Shown: piece by piece, positions 26,049 to 35,469 of the stretch
How positions within the stretch are numbered: position 1 is the stretch's first letter
How the letters are laid out: each line of letters begins with the position of its first letter
From: Planctomycetaceae bacterium
GTDB lineage: Bacteria; Planctomycetota; UBA1135; GCA-002686595
DNA length: 64,000 bases
Reading direction: 5' to 3'
Assembly (NCBI GenBank): GCA_011525785.1
Contig: WYBT01000039.1
Span: 1-64,000, forward strand
The notes under the pieces: generated by a model
Databases searched by the model: none
Told to the model about the DNA's origin: nothing
The model's input: only the letters and a program-made list of their open reading frames with translations
Position numbers and translations under genes: made by a program

Positions 26049-27322
26049 AGGCCCGACCTCACCAGCGCGGCGACGTCGAGATGTTCGGCGCGGCACGGCC
26101 GGAACTTGCCCGAGGCCTCGATCGGAACGCTGCGCACGGAGCGCGCGCGCGGCTCGACGCCCAGCAGCTCCGCCAAGCGCGCGACCAGGCCCGCGACGTC
26201 GAGCGCTTCGCGTTCGTCGGGCACGAGCTCGAGCTCGAAGCGTTGCTCGGCGAGCTGGACCAGGCGCCACTGCGCCAGTCCCGGCGGCGCGCCGATGCAG
26301 GCGTCGACGCGCGCGACGCTCAGCAGCTCGCCGCTCGCCGCGACCACGAAGTCCTGCACGCGGCCCTCGATCGTCTCGAGCGTCACACCGCCGCGCCCGC
26401 ACGGGCAAACACCGCGCGCTGCACGCACGACGTCGCCGCTGTCGAAGCGCACGAGGTTGAGCCAGGGATTGCCGAGCGGAGTCACCACCAGCAGCGCCGC
26501 GCCTTCCACGCGCGGCAGCGGGAGCAGCTCGACATGGCTCCAGGCCTCGTTGTGGTGGTAGCGGCCGTGCTCGCAGGCGCAGAACACAAAGCCGCACTCA
26601 GTCGAGCCGTACGTGTCGATCACCGGCGCGCGGAACACGCGCCGGATCTGCGCCAGCAGCGCGCGCGTCGGGAACTCGTAGCTGACGTCGATGAACTCGG
26701 GCTCGTGCGGCGCGCGGCCCAGGCGCTCGAGCCGCAGCGCGAACCACGCCAGGTAGGCCGGATCGGCTTCGAGCGCGTCGGGCGCGAAGCGCTCGAGCTC
26801 GCCCGCGATGCGCAGCACGTCGGCATCGCGCCAGCGGCTGGGGTCGATCGTCTGGTTCAAGAACAGCGTGCGGCCGCCCTCGACGCGCTCCTCCATCGGG
26901 AGCTCGCCGACGTGGCACAGATTCCCAGAGCAGACCGGCGTGGTCAGCACCGCTTCGCGGCGTTCGAAGCGCTCGACCACCGCCGCCATGCGCGCGTGCA
27001 GCCGGAAGCCGTCGAGTTCCTGCGCGTCCCACCAGGGCTGATGCCACAGCACCTGCACGCGCTCGCCGCTGGTCCCGCTCGTTCCGACGAAGCTGACTTC
27101 GCCGCTGCGCAGCGCTGCACCGAGCTCGCGGTCCTGCGGCACGAGCGCGTGCGGGAAGGCGCGCCGCAGCGCCGCCTTGTCGAGCAACGGAAAGCGCGCC
27201 AAGGCTTCATGCGCGCTCTCGCCGACTCGCGGCGGCGCGATGCCGCGGTAGTGCGGGACCTTGCGGGCGCAGTGCTCCAGAACGTCGAGGAGCGACTGAA
27301 GTGCGGCGAGGTCGAGCGACAC
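26045..27322 (-). CDS. Phenylacetate-CoA ligase-like adenylate-forming enzyme
   Basis: A 425-residue member of the PaaK/CapK branch of the adenylate-forming family. The ATP-binding loop SFVGTSGTSGE (about 90-100) and the adenylate motif DTYGSTECGF (about 245) are present. A cysteine set (CACEHG and CPCGRGG) resembles the zinc site in PaaK proteins. It should activate a carboxylic acid as an acyl-adenylate and perhaps form a thioester. The start is uncertain: GTG at 27322 begins at the family's usual first helix and has GGAG close upstream, while an in-frame TTG at 27361 would add 13 residues. It is the first gene of a run with the desulfurase, MFS and HPP genes and is divergent from the S51 peptidase. 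Confidence 0.87.
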   Translation of the reverse strand: MSLDLAALQSLLDVLEHCARKVPHYRGIAPPRVGESAHEALARFPLLDKAALRRAFPHALVPQDRELGAALRSGEVSFVGTSGTSGERVQVLWHQPWWDAQELDGFRLHARMAAVVERFERREAVLTTPVCSGNLCHVGELPMEERVEGGRTLFLNQTIDPSRWRDADVLRIAGELERFAPDALEADPAYLAWFALRLERLGRAPHEPEFIDVSYEFPTRALLAQIRRVFRAPVIDTYGSTECGFVFCACEHGRYHHNEAWSHVELLPLPRVEGAALLVVTPLGNPWLNLVRFDSGDVVRAARGVCPCGRGGVTLETIEGRVQDFVVAASGELLSVARVDACIGAPPGLAQWRLVQLAEQRFELELVPDEREALDVAGLVARLAELLGVEPRARSVRSVPIEASGKFRPCRAEHLDVAALVRSGL

Positions 27323-27360
27323 GCGCTCCACGATCGCCCGCGGGCGATCCGGCTGCAACA

Positions 27361-28050
27361 ATGCGCTGCATGAGTGCTGTCCTGTTTCTTTGCGCGAGCC
27401 ACAATTCCAAGTCCCGCGCCGGTCAAACCCTGCTGCGCGAACTGGCCGAGCGCATCGGCCGGCCCTTTCGCGCCTGTCACGTCGGCTGCTTCCACGACGA
27501 CACGCCCGCCTGGGCCAAGGTGACGGTCGAGTTCTTCACCTCCCTGGGCGCGACGTGCGACTCTCCGCGTCTGTCCGATCCCCGCCTGGACGTGTCGCGC
27601 GCCCGCGCTGCGATCGAGGAGGCGGACTTCCTGTACCTCGACGGCGGCGACACGGTCGCGGGCGTCGAGCACATCCGCGCGCGCGGCCTCGTGGACGCCT
27701 TCCAACGCGCGCGCGAGCACGCTCAGTTCATGTTCGGGCTGTCCGGCGGCGCGTGCGCGGCGGGCCCGTACACGATCGGCTACCGCGACGACGACAGCGC
27801 GTACGTCGCACCGTGTCTCGACCTCGGCCCGCCGCTGCCGCTCGACGTGCACGACGAGCAGTCCGACTGGCCCGAGATGCGCGCGCTGCTCGAACTCGCG
27901 CCGCCGCAGCCCGCGGGGCTCGTGATCCCGACGAACGGCGTCCTGCGCGTCAGCGCGAGCGGCGCGGAACTCTCCAGCGTCGGCAAGCCGCTGGTCGAGC
28001 GCCGCGAGCTCGCGCGCGACGGCCGTTGGGTGATCAGCGCGCTGCGTTGA
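27361..28050 (+). CDS. Peptidase S51 / dipeptidase E-like protein
   Basis: A 229-residue protein of the S51 (PepE/cyanophycinase-like) class I glutamine amidotransferase fold. The nucleophile elbow is FGLSGGACA with Ser about 128, and YLDGGDT (about 92-98) is the family's conserved loop. A second ATG three codons downstream (27370) is an equal start candidate. It is divergent from the PaaK-like gene with under 40 bp between starts, so the two promoters must overlap. Its stop codon overlaps the 3' end of the convergent TPR gene by 17 bp. Expected to be a cytoplasmic peptidase, possibly for aspartyl peptides; the true substrate is unknown. Confidence 0.88.
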   Translation: MRCMSAVLFLCASHNSKSRAGQTLLRELAERIGRPFRACHVGCFHDDTPAWAKVTVEFFTSLGATCDSPRLSDPRLDVSRARAAIEEADFLYLDGGDTVAGVEHIRARGLVDAFQRAREHAQFMFGLSGGACAAGPYTIGYRDDDSAYVAPCLDLGPPLPLDVHDEQSDWPEMRALLELAPPQPAGLVIPTNGVLRVSASGAELSSVGKPLVERRELARDGRWVISALR

Positions 28051-31000
28051 GTTGCGCGCGCAGATTGCGGGCCCGCTCGAGCTCCACCGGGCCGCCCAGG
28101 CCGCGCTCGTAGATCAGCACCAGCGCCTCTGCCGCGGGCCGGAAGCCCCAACTCACCGCTCGCTCGACCCACGCACGCCCCAGCGCGGGATCGCGCGGGT
28201 CACGCGGCTCTTCGATCAGCCACACGCCGAGTTCTGTGGCCGCGGGCGCCGAACCAAGTTCGGCGGCGCGCAGGTAGAGCTCGAGCGCGAACGCGAGGTC
28301 GGCCTCGACGAACTCCCCGCGCCGGTACAGACGCGCCAGGAGCGCCAGCGCGTCGCGTCGATCGGCGCGCGCAGCGGCCGCGAGCATCGGCCAAGCCGCA
28401 TCCAGGTCCTCCGTCGCTCCGCAGCGCACTCCGCGCTCCCACAGCGCGAGCCCGAGCTGCTCGTCGAGCGCCGGGTCGCTGCGCGGATCGAGCGCGCGCA
28501 CGTGCGCGATCGGCGCGTCGAGCAACGCGGGATCGGCGCCGTTCTGCACTCGCACGCGAGCCTCCTCGATCCAGTACACCGCGTGACGCACCTCGCCCAG
28601 GCCCGCGGCCGCGGCCAGCCACTCGAGGTAGCACGCGCAGTCCGGCGCGGCCGGTGCAGAGCCGGGCGAGCAGGCTTGCGCGAGCACCACGAAGCGCTCC
28701 GCGTCGTCGCCGGCCCAGCGGCGTTGCGCCGCGCGCACGCGTGCGAGCTCGTCGCCAGCCTCGTGCGCAAAGGCGTGCAGCACTTCGTGCACGGCGGCGG
28801 CGCTGAAGCCCGGCGACGACGCAGCTTCGCCGCGCTCGCGAGCCGGCGAATCGCGACGCAGCAGAGCCAGGCCGTAGTCGAGCGCCGCGGCGCGATCGCG
28901 CGCTTCGACAGCGCACTCGGTCAGCGCCACCAGGTGCGGAACGCTCGGGATCCACACCTGCTCCAGGGCCTGTTCGAGCAGAGCTCTCGCGCGGTCGCGA
29001 GCTCCGTCGCTGCGCTCTTCGAGGCGGATCAAGCGCGCCAGCGCGAGCTTGGGTGCGACGGCGTCGGCCCGCGCGGCGAGCTGCTCCTGCGCCAGGCGCT
29101 GCGCGCGCGCGACCAGCGGCCCAAGCGCTTCGTCGCTCGTTTCGCCGGAGCGCGCGGCGTCGATCCACGCATCGAGCGCGTTGTCGAAGGCGTCGTGCGC
29201 CGCGAACGAAGTGACGAAGCGCCACGCCGCCACCAAGCCGACTTCTGGCGTGCGAGCGGCTTCGAACGCGAGCTCGAGCGACTCGAGCGCGCGCGCCAGA
29301 TCACCGCAGGCGAGCTCGATGCGCACGCGCAGCAGGTGATCTTCGACATCGGCGCCGCGCGCGAACTCGACCGCGCCGTCGAGCGCCTCGCGCGCCCGTT
29401 CGCAGGCTTGCGCGCCGTCGCGCGAGAGATCGAACTCCAGCCGCGCAGCTGCGCGCCGCTCGGCTCCGGTGGCGGAGCCCTCAGACACGAGCGCGCGCAA
29501 CAGCTCCAAGCTCTCGCGAGCGGCTGCACGCGCGAACTGCGGCGACTGGGCGCGCCAGGACTGCGACAGCGCGTCGAGCAGCGCCGCGCGTTGGCGCAAT
29601 GCCTCGCGCTCGTGCGGCGGAGGCGACGGCTCGTGAGAGAACAGCGAGCGCGCCACGTCGCTCGCCAGCTCGACCACGGCGAGCCAATCCGCGTCGTCCG
29701 CCGCAGCGCTCGTAGGACGGCGCAACGCTGCGACGCACGCGCGCATGCACTGCGCGGCGAGATTGAAACGCTCGCTCGCCTCAGCGGGGCTCGACTGCAG
29801 CCGCGTCTCGAGCACGAGGGCCTCGACCGCGCGCGCCAGCGGATCGCTCGGCGCCAAGAGAGCCGCCTCGAGAGCTGCGGCGAGTGCTTCGTCCGCGCGA
29901 CCGCGGTGCGCTGCGGCGAGCGCGAGCCCGACCTTCGAGCGCGCGACGTGCTCGCCCGGAAGGGCCGCGGCGCGCGCGAAGGAGAGCTCGGCCTGTGCGC
30001 GGGTCGGCGCTTCTGAAAGCTGCGCGTAGCCCAGGTACTGCCAGGCGAGCGCGTCGTCAGGCGCTTGCGACACCGCGGCCTGGAGCGCGGCGCGCGCCTG
30101 CGGCCACTGCTCGACGAGCCCGTGCGCGACGCCCAGCACGATCGCGTTGGAGGGAAAGGCCAACTGCTCGGCCTGCGCGATCGCCGGGGCCTCGTTTCCC
30201 TGCGCCAGCCCCGAGTGGGCCACGAGTCGCGCGGCCTCGAGGAAGCGCTGCTGCTCGCTCCCGACGCCGAGCCAGGCGCCGAACACGTCCACGCACTCGT
30301 CGAAACGTCCGACCGCGAGCAGCGCCAGGCCCAGGAACAGCGGTTGTTCGGCGCTGGGCGCGCGCGCCAGCACCTGGCGCAGTTCGGCGCGCTGCGAGGA
30401 GAGCTGTTCGACGCGCGCGCCGCCGTCGATGAGGTCGAGCAAGGCCGCGCGCTGCAGATCGGCGAACTCCAGTTGCGCGGACAGACGCGTCGTCGAGAGC
30501 TCGCGCGCGATGGTCTCCAGGCGGGCCGCGTTGGCGTCGCGCCAGTCCTGGACGAGCTGCGTGAGCGCCGGGGAGCGCACGCGCCAACTGCGGCCCGCGC
30601 GGCCGCGCTCGAGCGCGTCGAACAGCTCGCGCAGCAGCGAGCGATCGTCGACCTCCAAGTGCTCCGCCGACTCGCCGAGCTCGTCGAGGATCGCGCCCAG
30701 CCGCTCGCGCTCGACGATCAGGTGACGCAGCAGGCTGAGCATGAGTTCCAGCGCGAGGCGCTCGAGCTCGCTCGCGCGCGCCAACTCGCCGGCGAGCGGG
30801 ACCGCGCGCAGCAGCTCGAGCCAGCCTTCCAGAGCCGCGAGCAGCGCGGGCGGCGGCGGCAGCGAGCTCATGCCGTCGCTCAGCGCCCAGACCAGCATCC
30901 GGGAGCCGCGTTGCTCGCGGAACTGCTCCGCCAGCGCTGCACGTTCGCTCTGGGGCGCGAGTCGGAGCGCCGTGGCCTCGAGCTCTTGCCAGCGCGTGAG

Positions 31001-31603
31001 TCGCTCGAGCGCCGTGTGCGACTCGCTCGCCGCCGCGCCGCTCCAGCGCTCTCCCAGGCTCAGTCCGATCTGCTCGATCGCCGCCCGCGAAGCGCAGGGC
31101 CCGCTCGCGAGCGACGCGAGCAGCGCCGCGGCTTCGTCCTTGCGGCCCAGGCTGCGCAGCGCGCCCGCGTGGTCGAGCGCGAGTTCGCAGTCCTGCGGGC
31201 GAGCCTCGCGCGCGGCGCGCAACAGGAGCTCCGCCTCCCAGCGCTGGTCGGTGGCTTCGCGCGCTCGCCCGAACGCATCGAGAGCTGCTGCGTAGTCCAG
31301 GCGCGCGCTCCAATCGCCGCTGTCGCGTCTGACGGCCTCACGCAGCTCCTCGAGGCGCGCCTGGAGTTGCCCGGCGGTCGGCGCAGTCAGGATTTCGTTC
31401 GCCGAAGTCGTGGTCCAGAACGACTGCGAGGCCACGCGGCACTCGACGCCGCGGCTCGCGCTCGCGCCGATGCCCATCAGGAACTGATCGGGCCGATAGG
31501 CCTCCAGCGCTTGCTCGAGCAACACTTGCGGCTCGGCTCGCTGCGCGAACGACGGCGCCTCCTGTGGAGCGGCGAGCGCGGCGATGAACAGCGCGGCGAG
31601 CAT
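28034..31603 (-). CDS. Exported TPR/Sel1-repeat protein coupled to the TIR-WD40 gene
   Basis: A 1189-residue protein with a short signal peptide (MLAALFIAALAAPQ). The rest is a long helical solenoid of degenerate TPR repeats, for example around DDALAWQYLGYAQLSEAPT and an early WSARLDYAAALDAFGRA. Sel1-like repeats form the last 110 residues (ALLARLYRRGEFVEADL, AAELGSAPAATELGVWL). Residue use is strongly biased to Ala, Leu, Glu and Arg. Its ATG (31603-31601) shares bases with the TIR-WD40 stop codon in a TGATG arrangement, so translation is coupled. Repeat proteins of this kind bind other proteins; a partnership with the TIR-WD40 protein across or along the membrane is inference. It overlaps the convergent S51 gene by 17 bp. 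Confidence 0.85.
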   Translation of the reverse strand: MLAALFIAALAAPQEAPSFAQRAEPQVLLEQALEAYRPDQFLMGIGASASRGVECRVASQSFWTTTSANEILTAPTAGQLQARLEELREAVRRDSGDWSARLDYAAALDAFGRAREATDQRWEAELLLRAAREARPQDCELALDHAGALRSLGRKDEAAALLASLASGPCASRAAIEQIGLSLGERWSGAAASESHTALERLTRWQELEATALRLAPQSERAALAEQFREQRGSRMLVWALSDGMSSLPPPPALLAALEGWLELLRAVPLAGELARASELERLALELMLSLLRHLIVERERLGAILDELGESAEHLEVDDRSLLRELFDALERGRAGRSWRVRSPALTQLVQDWRDANAARLETIARELSTTRLSAQLEFADLQRAALLDLIDGGARVEQLSSQRAELRQVLARAPSAEQPLFLGLALLAVGRFDECVDVFGAWLGVGSEQQRFLEAARLVAHSGLAQGNEAPAIAQAEQLAFPSNAIVLGVAHGLVEQWPQARAALQAAVSQAPDDALAWQYLGYAQLSEAPTRAQAELSFARAAALPGEHVARSKVGLALAAAHRGRADEALAAALEAALLAPSDPLARAVEALVLETRLQSSPAEASERFNLAAQCMRACVAALRRPTSAAADDADWLAVVELASDVARSLFSHEPSPPPHEREALRQRAALLDALSQSWRAQSPQFARAAARESLELLRALVSEGSATGAERRAAARLEFDLSRDGAQACERAREALDGAVEFARGADVEDHLLRVRIELACGDLARALESLELAFEAARTPEVGLVAAWRFVTSFAAHDAFDNALDAWIDAARSGETSDEALGPLVARAQRLAQEQLAARADAVAPKLALARLIRLEERSDGARDRARALLEQALEQVWIPSVPHLVALTECAVEARDRAAALDYGLALLRRDSPARERGEAASSPGFSAAAVHEVLHAFAHEAGDELARVRAAQRRWAGDDAERFVVLAQACSPGSAPAAPDCACYLEWLAAAAGLGEVRHAVYWIEEARVRVQNGADPALLDAPIAHVRALDPRSDPALDEQLGLALWERGVRCGATEDLDAAWPMLAAAARADRRDALALLARLYRRGEFVEADLAFALELYLRAAELGSAPAATELGVWLIEEPRDPRDPALGRAWVERAVSWGFRPAAEALVLIYERGLGGPVELERARNLRAQLNAAR

Positions 31604-33372
31604 CACGGTGTCGCTTGCGCGTCCAGTCCGAGGGCCTTGCGCTCGCTGGCGAGGAGCTGCGGCGGTTGAGCCTGCTCGGCGCGCAGCACGGGGTCGAGCG
31701 CCTTGAGGATCAGCTCGCCCTTCGCACTGCCGACGAGGAGCCCGTTCGAGTCGGGCGTGAAGGCGACCGCGGTCAGCACGCTCGTGCGCGGCCGCAGCAC
31801 CCAGTGCACGGCGCGCAGTTCGCAGTCGTACAGCACCACGCCGAGCTGCGCGGCTGCGCTGCTCACGCCCCGAACGGCGGGTACGACGGTGAGCCAGCGA
31901 CCGTCGCGACTGAACTCCAGTGCCGCAGCGGGAGCTTCGACGCGGACCTCGGCCGCGCCCGCCTGCGGTCGCTGCGCCTCGAGCAGGAGCACGCGATCGG
32001 GGCGATCGCACAGCGCCAGTTGCTGCCCGCCGGGCCGGAAGGCCGCGTTGCTCACGCCGGTGAACTGCGCGAACGGCTCGCGCGGGCTGGCGAGCTCGAA
32101 CAGGGTCGCGGCGCCGCGCGCGTCCCAGCGCAGCTCGTAGCGCGCGTCATCGCTGCGCACGGCCGAGCTGAGCGGATCGAGCTCGCTCCAACGCGCGGGG
32201 GCGTCGAGCTCCAGCCCGCTCTCGAGCGCGAAGCCGCGTGCGCCGCCGCGTGCGCTCGAGACCCACAGCGCGTCGCCCGCGAATTCGAGCGTTGGATCGG
32301 CCACGCCGAAGGGCGTCGGGAGCCGCTGGATCAGCTTCGAATCGCGCACGCGCCACAGGCACACGCTGCGGTCGAAGGCCAGCGTGCAGGCGTGCTCGCC
32401 CTGCGGCGAGAGCACCGCGCGCACCAGCGCCTGCTCGTGCCCGCGCAGCTCGCCACGCAGTTCGAGCGCGGGCCAACTCCAAACCTTGGCGAGGCCCTCC
32501 GCGCCGGCGGTGATCAACGTCGCGCCGTCCGACGAGAACTCGATCCCGCGTACGGCCCCCAGGTGCGCAGCGAGCTTGCGCTCGAGGTCCATGGCTTCGA
32601 CGGCGTCAGCCGCGATCTCGCGCACGCGCTGGCCGGGGGCGAGCGCGTGGGCCTCGAGCGCCAGGCGCGCCGAGAACTCCGCGCGCTCGGTGATTTGCTC
32701 GACAGCCGTTTGCAGCAGCGAATTCGCCAGCGCGCGCCGCGCTTCGACGCGACGACCGGCCGCTGAGCGCACCGCGACGACGCCCAGCGTCGAGAGCAGC
32801 GCGAACACGGCCGCGCCGAGCGTTGCGACCGTGCGCTTGCGGCGGCGCTCTTCGCCGATCACCCACTCCTTCGTGCGGCCGGCGATCCGGGCGGCGAGGC
32901 CGGCGAGCTCCTCGCGGTACTGCTGTGCGGCGCGCGCGCGGCCCTGTTCGGTGTGGAAGGCGCGCAGGTCCAGGTGCAGCGGCGCTTCGCGGAACGCTTC
33001 GCGCAAGACCGGCGGCACGACCGAGCTCGCCGTGAACGCGCCGTCGCGCCAGTCGAGTTCGCCCTCGGTCAAGACCAGCAGCAAACGCTCGGTCCCGTGC
33101 AGCGCGAGCCAGTGGCTCACCTCGAGTCCGACGTACGTCGACTGCGCCGAGGCCGGAGACGCGAGCAGCACGAAGTAGCGCGAGGCCTCGATGCGCTCGC
33201 GCAGACCGGCCGAGAGCGAACCGCCCGGCACGAGCGACGCGCGGTCGAGGAAGATCGACAGGCGGCTCGCTCCCCACCAACGCCGCAGCATGCGCCGCAC
33301 GTCCGCGCGCAGCCGCGGCGCGAACTCGCCGTCCGACGCGCGCGAGTAAGAGATGAAGGCGTCGTACTCCAT
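31603..33372 (-). CDS. TIR domain - transmembrane - WD40 protein
   Basis: The protein has 589 residues. The TIR domain (about 1-150) begins MEYDAFISYSRAS, contains FLDRASLVPGGSL, and has a catalytic-type glutamate in YVGLEVSHWL (Glu about 84), so NAD-cleaving or binding activity is possible. One transmembrane helix follows at about 180-205 after a basic RRRKR stretch. A short helical linker (ARLALEAHALAPGQR) leads to a WD40 propeller (about 265-570) with units ending in VW or LW, for example AAHLGAVRGIEFSSDG. This order is common in TIR-WD40 proteins of Planctomycetes, Cyanobacteria and Actinobacteria. The start at 33372 is the TIR domain's own methionine. With one membrane crossing, the WD40 part would be outside if TIR is cytoplasmic. 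Confidence 0.9.
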   Translation of the reverse strand: MEYDAFISYSRASDGEFAPRLRADVRRMLRRWWGASRLSIFLDRASLVPGGSLSAGLRERIEASRYFVLLASPASAQSTYVGLEVSHWLALHGTERLLLVLTEGELDWRDGAFTASSVVPPVLREAFREAPLHLDLRAFHTEQGRARAAQQYREELAGLAARIAGRTKEWVIGEERRRKRTVATLGAAVFALLSTLGVVAVRSAAGRRVEARRALANSLLQTAVEQITERAEFSARLALEAHALAPGQRVREIAADAVEAMDLERKLAAHLGAVRGIEFSSDGATLITAGAEGLAKVWSWPALELRGELRGHEQALVRAVLSPQGEHACTLAFDRSVCLWRVRDSKLIQRLPTPFGVADPTLEFAGDALWVSSARGGARGFALESGLELDAPARWSELDPLSSAVRSDDARYELRWDARGAATLFELASPREPFAQFTGVSNAAFRPGGQQLALCDRPDRVLLLEAQRPQAGAAEVRVEAPAAALEFSRDGRWLTVVPAVRGVSSAAAQLGVVLYDCELRAVHWVLRPRTSVLTAVAFTPDSNGLLVGSAKGELILKALDPVLRAEQAQPPQLLASERKALGLDAQATP

Positions 33373-33528
33373 TGCGGGGGCAGTTGCGCGCCAGTTATCC
33401 GCTTCGCGCTCGCGCAAGTCGAGAGTTGCGGCGCGCGCGCCGCAGAGCCCCTATCGCATCGAACGGGCGCGTGCGATGCTCCCAGGATTCGGCTCGCGCG
33501 TTTCCTTTCGAATCAGGAGTCATCCACC

Positions 33529-35238
33529 GTGAAAACCTCTCCGCTCAGCTCTCGAACCCTCGCCGTCGCGGCCAGCCTGCTCGCAGCGCAGGCCGCCCAG
33601 GCGCAAGTCGCATCGGCGATCATTCGCGAGGGCATCGCCATCCCCGGCGGCCCGCCAGGCGAGACCATCAGCTCAGTCCAGACCGTGATGGCCAACAACG
33701 CGGGCGGCTACGCGGTGCGCATCGACTCGACCGGCAGCGGCACGACGCTCAGCCACGTGTGGGGTTCGGCCAGCGGCGGTCCGGGCGCAGTGCTGCGCAC
33801 CGAGGGCTCGTTCTCGGGCTACACGCAGAGCGCCTTCGAGTCGTTCTTCGGCGTCAGCAACACGGGGCAAGTGGCCTACAGCCCGACGTTGAGCGTCGGC
33901 GACTCGGTGTGGCTCGACTCGACGCCGGTGTGCGTCGACCCCGAGCCTTCGACCGTGCCCGGCCTGTTCTGGAGCTTCGCGAGCCGTCCGCTGGTCTCCG
34001 GGCTCGGCACGCCGTACTGCATCGCCGGAACGAGCACGACCGCCGGCGGCACGACCTCGGGCTACGCGTTCGTCAAGGGCATCGGCGGCGCGGTGCTGTT
34101 CCGCACCGGCGACACGCTGACCGGCATGAGCGGCCCGATCGGCTCCTCGGGCATCGACTTCGACTACGCCATCTCGGCCGGGGACACGCACTACATCACT
34201 CCGGTGACGGCGAGCGGCGTGCCGACCTCGGCCGACAACTTCGTGGTCTACGACGGCGCCGTGCTGAACCTCGGCGGCAGCCCGGTCGTCGAGGGCGGCG
34301 TGGTGCCCGCTTCGATCGGCGGCGTGGGCGGCGAAGCGTGGAGCTTCTTCGACTTCGTGGCCTGCACCGAGAGCGGCGGCTACCTGATCACCGGCGACAC
34401 CAACGGTCCGACCGCGACCGATGAGTTCGTGCTCGTGAACGGCGTCTTCCTGCACCGCGAAGGCGACGTCATCGACGGCGCCACGACCATCAACGGCATC
34501 AAGGTCGCGACCATGAACGAGGCCGGGCAGGTCGCGTTCGTGTGGGAGATCGTCGGCGCGTCCACGAACCTGGACGCCCTGTTCCTCGACGGCGAGCTCC
34601 TGCTCACCGAGGGCGACGCGGTCGACCTCGACGGCGACGGCACGATCGAGCCGACCTCGATCGTGCGCACCCTCGGCGGAACGCGCGAACTGGCGCTCAC
34701 CTCGACCGGCGATGTGCTCGTGGGCGCTTCGATCGACGTCGCGGGCACCACCAGCACCACCGACGACATCGACGCCGTGCTCCGCATCAGCGTCGCCGTG
34801 ACGCCGGTCGTGTACTGCACCGCGGGCACGACCACCAACGGCTGCGTGCCCTCGATCGCGGCCAGCGCCTCGCCCAGCGTGAGCTTCGCCAACCCCTGCT
34901 CGATCTCGGTCAGCTCGCTCGAAGGCCAGCGCCTGGGCCTGATCTTCTATTCGGTGGCCGGACCGCTCGCGCTTCCCTGGGGCAGCGGCGGAACGAGCTT
35001 CCTGTGCGTGAAGACGCCGACCCAGCGCTCGGGCGCGCAGTCGTCGGGCGGCACGGTCGGCCTGTGCGACGGGACCTTCACGCTCGACTGGAACGCGTAC
35101 CAGCTCGCCAATCCGAGCGCGCTGGGCAATCCGTGGTCGGCCGGCGATCAGGCTTGGGTGCAGGGCTGGTTCCGCGATCCGCCGGCCCCGAAGTCCACCA
35201 ACCTCACCGACGCTGTCGAGCTGACCTACATCCCGTAG
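33529..35238 (+). CDS. Exported NxxGxxAF-repeat protein with shared C-terminal module
   Basis: A 569-residue protein that begins with GTG at 33529. AGGAGT lies eight bases upstream, and a signal peptide ending in AQAAQAQ follows. The body has tandem beta repeats with the signature NxxGxxAF or its variants (VSNTGQVAYS, MNEAGQVAFVW), typical of choice-of-anchor exported proteins. The last 135 residues are the shared module (VYCTAGTTTNGCVPSI, LCVKTPTQR, CDGTFTLDWNAY, WFRDPPAP). The final 24 codons and 38 bp of downstream sequence are duplicated 192 bp further on. Location outside the cell is near certain; role unknown. Confidence 0.9.
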   Translation: MKTSPLSSRTLAVAASLLAAQAAQAQVASAIIREGIAIPGGPPGETISSVQTVMANNAGGYAVRIDSTGSGTTLSHVWGSASGGPGAVLRTEGSFSGYTQSAFESFFGVSNTGQVAYSPTLSVGDSVWLDSTPVCVDPEPSTVPGLFWSFASRPLVSGLGTPYCIAGTSTTAGGTTSGYAFVKGIGGAVLFRTGDTLTGMSGPIGSSGIDFDYAISAGDTHYITPVTASGVPTSADNFVVYDGAVLNLGGSPVVEGGVVPASIGGVGGEAWSFFDFVACTESGGYLITGDTNGPTATDEFVLVNGVFLHREGDVIDGATTINGIKVATMNEAGQVAFVWEIVGASTNLDALFLDGELLLTEGDAVDLDGDGTIEPTSIVRTLGGTRELALTSTGDVLVGASIDVAGTTSTTDDIDAVLRISVAVTPVVYCTAGTTTNGCVPSIAASASPSVSFANPCSISVSSLEGQRLGLIFYSVAGPLALPWGSGGTSFLCVKTPTQRSGAQSSGGTVGLCDGTFTLDWNAYQLANPSALGNPWSAGDQAWVQGWFRDPPAPKSTNLTDAVELTYIP

Positions 35239-35276
35239 CCAACGGCAGAGCGGAACGCAGAACTCTGCGAGCGAGC
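35171..35276 (+). repeat. Direct repeat, copy 1 (end of the NxxGxxAF gene)
   Basis: A 106 bp segment covering the last 24 sense/stop codons of the preceding gene and 38 bp of its downstream sequence. It is identical to 35363-35468. The bases on both sides differ between the copies. Confidence 0.95.
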
Positions 35277-35299
35277 TTGCGCTCGCTCTGGGATCCTCT

Positions 35300-35325
35300 C
35301 TCGGGCTGCCAAAAGGCAGCCCGAG
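35300..35325. terminator. Perfect 11 bp hairpin with AAAA loop
   Basis: CTCGGGCTGCC (35300-35310) and GGCAGCCCGAG (35315-35325) pair perfectly around AAAA. It lies 61 bp after the stop codon of the NxxGxxAF gene, so it is the natural terminator for that gene, although the following TTCGTCTG is only mildly T-rich. Confidence 0.65.
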
Positions 35326-35362
35326 TTCGTCTGCGCTGCGCGCAGCCGAAACGAGGCTTACC

Positions 35363-35468
35363 TCCGCGATCCGCCGGCCCCGAAGTCCACCAACCTCACC
35401 GACGCTGTCGAGCTGACCTACATCCCGTAGCCAACGGCAGAGCGGAACGCAGAACTCTGCGAGCGAGC
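35363..35468 (+). repeat. Direct repeat, copy 2 (orphan gene end)
   Basis: An exact 106 bp copy of 35171-35276, offset by 192 bp. It has no coding role here because it follows the real stop codon. It ends one base before the left arm of the hairpin element at 35470, so the duplication and the element may have arisen together or the element truncated the second copy. Confidence 0.95.
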
Positions 35469-35469
35469 G

